Virus record (IMG/VR): IMGVR_UViG_3300028800_000006
Span: 38,928 to 102,927 of that record
Origin: a virus
Reading direction: 5' to 3' (one strand)
Length of the DNA stretch: 64,000 nt
The notes under the pieces are model-generated. The model worked only from the letters and a program-made list of their open reading frames with translations, was not told the DNA's origin and ran no database searches. The translations under genes were made by a program, and so were the position numbers. Positions 59,540 to 64,000 of the stretch are shown here, one piece after another; positions within the stretch are counted from its first letter, which is position 1; each line of letters starts with the position of its first letter.

Positions 59540-60099
59540 TGGCACAATTCGTGAACATGAGGCCCACCATGAAACGCCAGCATCCTCTCGCCGGAATCCT
59601 TCTCCTCATCGCCGCGGTGTTCGTCGCGTACTCCCCGAGCTGCGGCATCATCGGGCAGGGCATCCATCGCGCCACAGTGTTCCTGTTCGGCCACACCGGG
59701 CTCCTGCTGCTGGTCATGGGGCTGGTGGTGAGCGGCCTGACCATGACCGGGCTGGCGGGCCTGTTGTGGCGGCTCGTGGTGGCGGCCTGGAAGGCGCGGA
59801 GGTCCCAGCCACAGCTCGTTCGGCCGGCTCCTCAGCCGCGTGCAGTCACACCGAAGACGTTCCACGTGGTGCTGCAGGCTGCACCAGCGCTGCCTCCGCC
59901 CATCGTGGTGCCTCCGGCTCCTCCAGTCGCAAAGCCTGACCCGCGAGCAGACGACATGAACACGGTTCGCTCCGGGCTCAAGTTCTTGGGGTACAAGCCG
60001 CCCGAGATCGAGTCGGCGCTGCAGCACATCGACACGACCGCGAGCATCGAGGCGATGCTGCGCGCCGGGATCGCCGTCCTGCGGAAGAAGGCAGCATGA
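59539..60099 (+). CDS. Membrane protein with C-terminal RuvA/UBA-like domain, 186 aa
   Basis: Two membrane segments (AGILLLIAAVFVAYSPSCG and FGHTGLLLLVMGLVVSGLTM), a Pro-rich linker, then about 45 residues (VRSGLKFLGYKPPEIESALQ onwards) that match the RuvA domain III/UBA-like helical bundle with the LGYKPxE turn. In RuvA this domain contacts RuvB. A membrane-held copy is unusual; a possible role is binding a helicase or ATPase at the membrane. Confidence 0.65.
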   Translation: MAQFVNMRPTMKRQHPLAGILLLIAAVFVAYSPSCGIIGQGIHRATVFLFGHTGLLLLVMGLVVSGLTMTGLAGLLWRLVVAAWKARRSQPQLVRPAPQPRAVTPKTFHVVLQAAPALPPPIVVPPAPPVAKPDPRADDMNTVRSGLKFLGYKPPEIESALQHIDTTASIEAMLRAGIAVLRKKAA

Positions 60100-60338
60100 C
60101 GAAAACGCTGAATAGAGGCGATCTGATAACTCGACTTGTCGGTAACGACCGCATCGAGCATGGACGCGTCGCCGGTGTATGGTTCAGTCAACTAGGCTTC
60201 GAGTACATTCCATCTATGGTCGGGATCAGGATAAACCAAGAAGGGATAACGTGGATCCGCGGGCATCACGCTGACGACTCTCCAGAGGTTCTCGCGCTTC
60301 ACACCGCCTACCTCCTCACCCGGGGGGTGGTGGGGTGA
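60096..60338 (+). CDS. WIxGHH-family small protein
   Basis: 80 aa. N-terminal MTKTLNRGDLITRLVGND, C-terminal QEGITWIRGHHADDSPEV and LALHTAYLLTRG. ATGA overlap with the membrane protein upstream and GTGA overlap with the next copy. First of a run of four at 60.1-61.8 kb. Confidence 0.75.
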   Translation: MTKTLNRGDLITRLVGNDRIEHGRVAGVWFSQLGFEYIPSMVGIRINQEGITWIRGHHADDSPEVLALHTAYLLTRGVVG

Positions 60339-60571
60339 GCCCGCCTCCGCAAGCTACGGGCCCCATTGTCGTGACGGTTGTCGTGGCTACAACCGTAGCG
60401 GCTGCATACTCTCCTCGCGGAGCCGTGCTCGCTCACCACGTCGGCATGAAATACGACCCACGCTATGAGGGCATTTCGTGGATACACGGCGCGCATACTG
60501 AAGACAGCCAAGAAGGGCAAGCGCTACTGGCTGCGTACTTCCTGAGCAACGGTGAACGGGTCACAAGGTGA
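60335..60571 (+). CDS. WIxGHH-family small protein
   Basis: 78 aa from GTG 60335. The N-terminal half is beta-rich (IVVTVVVATTVAAAYS); C-terminal YEGISWIHGAHTEDSQEG and ALLAAYFLSNG. Confidence 0.75.
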   Translation: MSPPPQATGPIVVTVVVATTVAAAYSPRGAVLAHHVGMKYDPRYEGISWIHGAHTEDSQEGQALLAAYFLSNGERVTR

Positions 60572-60819
60572 ACGTCGGAGATCCTGTAACGGTCGTGCAC
60601 CACGACCACACCATCCGTCCTTCAACCGTTGCGTTCGTCGAAGCAGACCGATCCAGCTTTATGGTGGAAGACGATGCACCACTGGTCGAACTGTATGATG
60701 CCCACCGCGAAGGCATCACCTGGATTTCAGGACACCACGAAACAAACTCGCCAGAGATCCGATCTCTTGCCGCAGCGTACCTACTCGCCGAATTGCCTGC
60801 CGGTGACAGCTCGGCGTAA
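60568..60819 (+). CDS. WIxGHH-family small protein
   Basis: 83 aa from GTG 60568. MNVGDPVTVVHHDHT start, REGITWISGHHETNSPEI and LAAAYLLAE end. Its N-terminus is the closest match to the minus-strand copy at 12459. Confidence 0.75.
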   Translation: MNVGDPVTVVHHDHTIRPSTVAFVEADRSSFMVEDDAPLVELYDAHREGITWISGHHETNSPEIRSLAAAYLLAELPAGDSSA

Positions 60820-60829
60820 AACCTTCTCC

Positions 60830-61045
60830 ATGACCAAACCTGACCACTTCGGCGCCATTGTCCTCGCCATCATCAGCGCGACCATCTGCATCTTTGCGTC
60901 TGGCGCGTTGAGCTGGAAAGGCCGCGTGGCGCTCGTGCTCCTCACCCTTTTCACGATCTTCGTGTGGGTGCAGCCCGAGGCAACTGGCGCCGTCATCCTG
61001 CGCTTCCGCTTCGCCACTGAACGCTGGCTCAAATCATTGAGGTGA
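60830..61045 (+). CDS. Two-span membrane protein, 71 aa
   Basis: ATG 60830. Hydrophobic segments GAIVLAIISATICIFASGAL and VALVLLTLFTIFVWVQP, basic end (RWLKSLR). No family recognised. Confidence 0.6.
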   Translation: MTKPDHFGAIVLAIISATICIFASGALSWKGRVALVLLTLFTIFVWVQPEATGAVILRFRFATERWLKSLR

Positions 61046-61049
61046 CCCC

Positions 61050-61556
61050 ATGCACGCTGTAGTCGCTCTGCTCGCACTCCTGGCCGCTGAACCAGTGCCG
61101 TTCTTCAAGGGCGACCGCGTTCAGCTTCCTGTCGACCCGCACCAGCACGTCGTGTACGGGCCCGAGCTGCCTGATCCAATCGCCACGGAGTGCGGCGTCC
61201 GCGACAAGGCGTGTCTGGCCGAGCACGACTTTCGTGTGGTCACACTCGCAGCTGCCCAGCACGATCCGAACTGGTGCGACCAGGCGGTGGACTCGTTCGA
61301 GTGCCGGGACATCTACGCCATGATCGTTGGCGACAGCGGCCGGATGGATCCGATGCTCACCGACCCCTGCACGTACGTCGTGCGCACCGATCACGGAGTG
61401 GCCGTGCTGTACTCGAAGCCGAAGGCCCGGTGGATGGTGTCGGCGAACTGGGGATGGCACGCACCCCAGTTCATTGGGGTGTGCAAGGACCCGGGCATGC
61501 TGCCTGCGGTGGGCGTGCAGACGTTGCCGGCGTTCCCGTGGGTCACGAAGAAGTGA
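61050..61556 (+). CDS. Secreted Cys-rich protein, 168 aa
   Basis: Signal peptide (MHAVVALLALLAAEP), then a mature part with at least six Cys likely paired in disulfides. No family recognised. The window's thioredoxin-like protein could assist it. GTGA overlap with the next gene. Confidence 0.6.
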   Translation: MHAVVALLALLAAEPVPFFKGDRVQLPVDPHQHVVYGPELPDPIATECGVRDKACLAEHDFRVVTLAAAQHDPNWCDQAVDSFECRDIYAMIVGDSGRMDPMLTDPCTYVVRTDHGVAVLYSKPKARWMVSANWGWHAPQFIGVCKDPGMLPAVGVQTLPAFPWVTKK

Positions 61557-61799
61557 GCGCCGAGGTCAAGCTTGACCTCGGCGCTCCTGTGACGCTGCTG
61601 TACATCATCGGCGGTAATGAGCTACGGTACAAGCACGGATACGTCCTCGCACTCAACCCGGAAGGTTTCGTTGCACGCGTAACGGCGATCGACGTCACCT
61701 ACGAGAGCCGCGAGTATGGAACGTGGTGGATCCACGGCCACCACGACGCCGACGAATGAAATGGATGCGCTGCTAGCCGCGAACGCGCTGGTGCGCTAG
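61553..61799 (+). pseudogene. WIxGHH-family copy with apparent frameshift
   Basis: From GTG 61553 the frame reads to YGTWWIHGHHDADE and stops at TGA 61757. The missing tail (DALLAANALVR) follows at once in the +1 frame and ends at TAG 61797, exactly as in intact copies. Either a one-base loss disabled this copy or it is read by +1 frameshifting at GAA-TGA, which resembles the prfB-type stop context. The truncated product would be 68 aa. Confidence 0.6.
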
Positions 61800-62209
61800 C
61801 GCCCGTACTCGGCCAGGAAGTCGTCGTTCAGTTCCTTCGCGACGGCTTTGCGATCGGCCACGGAGAACACCTGATGCCAGGTGCCGCCGCCCATGTCCTT
61901 CACGTACTTCTTCGCTCCGGACTCGGCCAGGTAGCCCCACAGCTTCTCAGCCAGGGTGCGGTCGTAGGTGCCCTTCGCGAGCCGCCTCTTGAGGTTGTTG
62001 ATGATCGACGTGGTCTGGCTGCGGTAGAGATCGCCGTCGTTGTCGATGTACAGCTTCAGCTCGGACGACTCTGCGTGCCCACGCAGCCCCCGGCGGCGCC
62101 GCGAGCCCGAGAGGGCAGGGGCGTGGGGCATCCGGCCGCCCAGCATGAGATAGGCGCCCCCCGCGAGGGCACTGGCAGCGATGGCGAGACCGAAGAGGGG
62201 AGCTTTCAT
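61796..62209 (-). CDS. Phage-type membrane-anchored protein, 137 aa
   Basis: An N-terminal span (LFGLAIAASALAGGAYLML), a basic Arg-rich stretch (GSRRRRGLRG), then a helical domain with NNLKRRLAKGTYDRTLAEKL and KKYVKDMGGGTWHQVFSVAD, a pattern I have seen in small phage proteins of unknown role. Last gene of the minus operon. Its stop abuts the frameshifted gene tail on the other strand. Confidence 0.6.
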   Translation of the reverse strand: MKAPLFGLAIAASALAGGAYLMLGGRMPHAPALSGSRRRRGLRGHAESSELKLYIDNDGDLYRSQTTSIINNLKRRLAKGTYDRTLAEKLWGYLAESGAKKYVKDMGGGTWHQVFSVADRKAVAKELNDDFLAEYGR

Positions 62210-62213
62210 TGGT

Positions 62214-62498
62214 TCACGCTCGGGGCTTGTCGTGCCGACGAATGTACCGCGTCGCTTCGTCGAGCAGGTGGGTGAGAGACTTCGTGGTCGGAGTCGAGAT
62301 CGGAATCATCCGGCCTTCACGGCGCGCCTTGGTGATCGAGCCCCGGTTTGGGACCTTCCAGGCCACGAGATTGCCGTTGCGGTACCGCGTGACGAGAAAG
62401 CGGTGCCCGTCGCGCTCCGCCAGGCACTCGGACTGCGTCACGCCGCCTGGTGTGAAGATCGGGCACTTCGTGATCAGCCCGCGGGATGGGCGCGCCAT
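62214..62498 (-). CDS. Small basic protein, 94 aa
   Basis: ATG 62498 overlaps the previous stop. Basic N-terminus, strands FLVTRYRNGNLVAWKVPNRG, helical basic C-terminal part (LLDEATRYIRRHDKPRA). Possibly nucleic-acid binding. No family recognised. Confidence 0.55.
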   Translation of the reverse strand: MARPSRGLITKCPIFTPGGVTQSECLAERDGHRFLVTRYRNGNLVAWKVPNRGSITKARREGRMIPISTPTTKSLTHLLDEATRYIRRHDKPRA

Positions 62499-62764
62499 CA
62501 GCGGCTCCTCCGCTTGTGGCGCGCCCCGGTAAGAGCAGCCCCACACGGATCGATGCCGACCTGAATCAGCAAATTCGATTCCGTGCTGTACCCGATTGCC
62601 CGCCGCGTGCTCTTGTTGACGACGGCTACGATACCTCGGCGCCATCCCCGTATCGGAACGCTGCAGTAACGCGCCGGCTTGTTGACACGCGTGACTGTAT
62701 GCGCAGGCACGAACAGCTTCGAGCCGCTCGTCACGGTCGCTTCCCACGTGCCTTTTTTCTTCAT
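62498..62764 (-). CDS. Small basic protein, 88 aa
   Basis: ATG 62764 overlaps the previous stop. Beta-rich with a Lys-rich start (MKKKGTWEATVTSGSKLFV) and a basic end (GARHKRRSR). Similar in style to the neighbours. No family recognised. Confidence 0.55.
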   Translation of the reverse strand: MKKKGTWEATVTSGSKLFVPAHTVTRVNKPARYCSVPIRGWRRGIVAVVNKSTRRAIGYSTESNLLIQVGIDPCGAALTGARHKRRSR

Positions 62765-62991
62765 CGCCGGCACGCCCTCTGCAGATACTTGTGGAACATG
62801 CGCGCCGTCGACCCCGGTGCGTTCCGCGACTTGCGGTAGCCGTAGTGCGCCGCCTTGCTCAGCAGATCCTCGATCTTCGACGACGGCAGCGCGAAGAAGT
62901 CAGAGTCGCCACCCCGCGGGATCCCCAGCTCCTTCAGGATCACGCAGGCGTCGCTCTTGATATGAGAACGCGGAGGCACGGTCGGGCTCAC
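62761..62991 (-). CDS. Small helical protein, 76 aa
   Basis: GTG 62991 overlaps the stop of 62988-63134. One Cys, charged helices (SSKIEDLLSKAAHYGYRKSR). ATGA overlap with the next gene. No family recognised. Confidence 0.5.
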   Translation of the reverse strand: MSPTVPPRSHIKSDACVILKELGIPRGGDSDFFALPSSKIEDLLSKAAHYGYRKSRNAPGSTARMFHKYLQRACRR

Positions 62992-63134
62992 CCGCAGCGG
63001 TGATACGCCCGCATGCACGGCCCGGGGCCGCGCCGGGCGCGCATGCAGCTCGACAGCGCGGTCTTGCAGTGCTTCGGCTTGGAAGCCATCCGGCGCGCCA
63101 TCGCGCCACCACGTCGCTTCGTTCGTCTTGCCAT
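62988..63134 (-). CDS. Arg/Cys-rich miniprotein, 48 aa
   Basis: MARRTKRRGGAMARRMASKP start and four Cys in the second half (HCKTALSSCMRARRGPGPCM, then RCG). Own promoter 7 nt upstream of ATG 63134, which fixes it as a gene. Resembles the Arg-rich miniprotein at 39483 in charge and size. DNA or RNA binding suspected. Confidence 0.65.
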   Translation of the reverse strand: MARRTKRRGGAMARRMASKPKHCKTALSSCMRARRGPGPCMRAYHRCG

Positions 63135-63141
63135 GGTGACG

Positions 63142-63171
63142 AGCGTAAGGCTGACGTGGGGCGCGTGTCAA
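63142..63171 (-). promoter_or_regulatory. Promoter of leaderless type for 63134 (-)
   Basis: Minus strand: TTGACA (63166-63171), 18-nt spacer, TACGCT (63142-63147), 7 nt to ATG 63134. The clearest example on the minus strand. Confidence 0.65.
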
Positions 63172-63180
63172 ACCGCCGGT

Positions 63181-64000
63181 CTACTCCGCGTCTTCCGGCT
63201 CTTCGTCCTCCCCGAGATCCTCGGCTTCGAGCGCGGTGCCGATCGCCGCCACGCACGCGTCCTGGTACGTGGGCTGCGCGTCTGGCACGAGACGCTCCAC
63301 CAGCACCTGGATCTGCCCGGCGTCGAGCAGCGAGATCGCGGTGGGCACGGTCCCCCCGAACCCCTGCACCTGCCCGCGGGCCTGCAGCACGTACTTCGCC
63401 ACCTCGCCCGGCGGCGGCAACGTCTTGCGCAGGTTCTCCACGTAGGGCATCAGCAGCGAGCCAAACAGCTCCGCGTCCGGAACGCCTGAGATTGCGTTGA
63501 ACACCTCCGCAGGCTCTGCATCGCTCATCCGCTCGACCATCTCGGCGATCTGCTCGTGCGTCTGCGGCTTCGTCTTCCCCTTGCCTCGTTTGGTCTTCTT
63601 CCCCTCCGGCTGCACGAGGGGAATCACATCGCCCGTGACCGGGCCAGCGCTCGCGTCTCCCAACGCGCCGTTCATCGGAGCTTGAGCTGCTGCCCCGGGC
63701 CCAGCGGTCGCCGCCTTCATCTCGGCGATCTCGCGCGCAACGGTCGCGGCCGGCAAGCTCAGCGCACGCTTCCACCCCTCGCGCTGCACGTACGGCTGCG
63801 GGAAGCGCCGGCCATCGATCAGCACGAATTCATCCGTCTCCTTCTCGTAAGCCGTGCCCTCCGGGCGCGACCCATCCGAAGGCACCGGCGGGATCGCAGC
63901 GGGAGCCCCGCCCTGCAGCGGCGCCGCCTGCTGAAGCGGATTCGCCCGCGGCGCGACCTGACGGCGCTGCTGCTGAACCTGCTGCATCTGCGCGGCCTGG
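63181..64000 (-). CDS. Large acidic helical protein, 5' end outside the window
   Basis: At least 272 aa; an ATG at 63987 is in frame but the frame stays open to the edge (Gln-rich). Contains a Gln/Pro-rich start, a Gly/Ala/Pro linker, a Lys-rich patch (GKKTKRGKGKTKP), a helical region and a strongly acidic end (EAEDLGEDEEPEDAE). No family recognised; may be a scaffold or adaptor. Confidence 0.6.
   Translation of the reverse strand, partial: QAAQMQQVQQQRRQVAPRANPLQQAAPLQGGAPAAIPPVPSDGSRPEGTAYEKETDEFVLIDGRRFPQPYVQREGWKRALSLPAATVAREIAEMKAATAGPGAAAQAPMNGALGDASAGPVTGDVIPLVQPEGKKTKRGKGKTKPQTHEQIAEMVERMSDAEPAEVFNAISGVPDAELFGSLLMPYVENLRKTLPPPGEVAKYVLQARGQVQGFGGTVPTAISLLDAGQIQVLVERLVPDAQPTYQDACVAAIGTALEAEDLGEDEEPEDAE

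Overview
The window is a high-GC, densely packed stretch that I read as part of a large dsDNA bacteriophage or phage-like element. Nothing in it looks like ordinary bacterial core metabolism. About 100 genes, many under 100 codons, are joined by ATGA, GTGA or TTGA start-stop overlaps and lie in alternating blocks on both strands. Recognisable functions are phage-like: peptidoglycan hydrolases (lytic transglycosylase, GH25 muramidase, a peptidoglycan-binding membrane protein), a tyrosine recombinase, a FliA-like sigma factor, HNH-type and intein endonucleases, giant collagen-like fibres and an exposed beta-helix protein. No terminase, portal, tape-measure, polymerase or packaging ATPase is visible here. 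A lipoprotein at 50952-51443 with Thr-Gly-Gly-rich low-complexity sequence resembles surface lipoproteins of Polyangiales/Myxococcota, so a myxobacterial host is a tentative inference.

Layout. 1-3.7 kb (+): lytic transglycosylase and small membrane/virion-type proteins. 3.7-8.7 kb: thioredoxin-like protein, GT4 glycosyltransferase, membrane protein, papain-like peptidase, GH25 lysozyme. 8.7-14.3 kb (-): operon of zinc-finger proteins, a tyrosine recombinase with an inserted zinc ribbon, a winged-helix protein and coiled-coil proteins, read from a palindrome-rich divergent control region (14.33-14.44 kb). 14.4-17.8 kb (+): small proteins including four consecutive members of a new paralogous family, then a glycosyltransferase. 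17.75-40.2 kb (mostly -): glycosyltransferases and methyltransferase, a beta-helix protein, a LamG-like protein, three collagen-like fibres, a radical SAM/methyltransferase/GT25-like operon, a candidate capsid gene and small basic or membrane proteins. 40.4-42.7 kb (+): small basic proteins, a Pth2-like gene and a tRNA-like gene. 42.7-48.6 kb (-): sigma factor, small proteins, and a transglutaminase-like protein interrupted by an intein at its catalytic Cys. 48.6-50.5 kb (+): single-membrane-segment structural-type proteins. 50.5-56.5 kb (-): lipoprotein, a 282-aa protein, HNH endonuclease-like protein, and a MoxR ATPase/VWA-metallopeptidase pair. 56.7-61.8 kb (+): a long operon of small proteins including four more copies of the new family. 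61.8-64 kb (-): further small basic proteins and a partial acidic protein.

Three signals tie the window together. (1) A family of about 80-aa proteins ending in an EGxxWIxGxH...ALxAAxLL motif occurs at least 12 times, one copy frameshifted and one fused to another domain. (2) About 20 starts are preceded by a TTGxCN - 17/18 nt - xAnnnT box placed only 6-8 nt (once 10) upstream of the start codon. This is the layout of leaderless transcripts and it fixes many start codons. (3) Two conserved leaders occur: a hairpin leader in front of three structural genes, and a GAAAGGAAAAACGCC leader in front of six genes at 52.4-57.0 kb. Together with several small single-span membrane proteins, collagen-like spikes and several wall hydrolases, the content could fit a membrane-containing tailless virus. 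A tailed phage cannot be excluded from this window alone.
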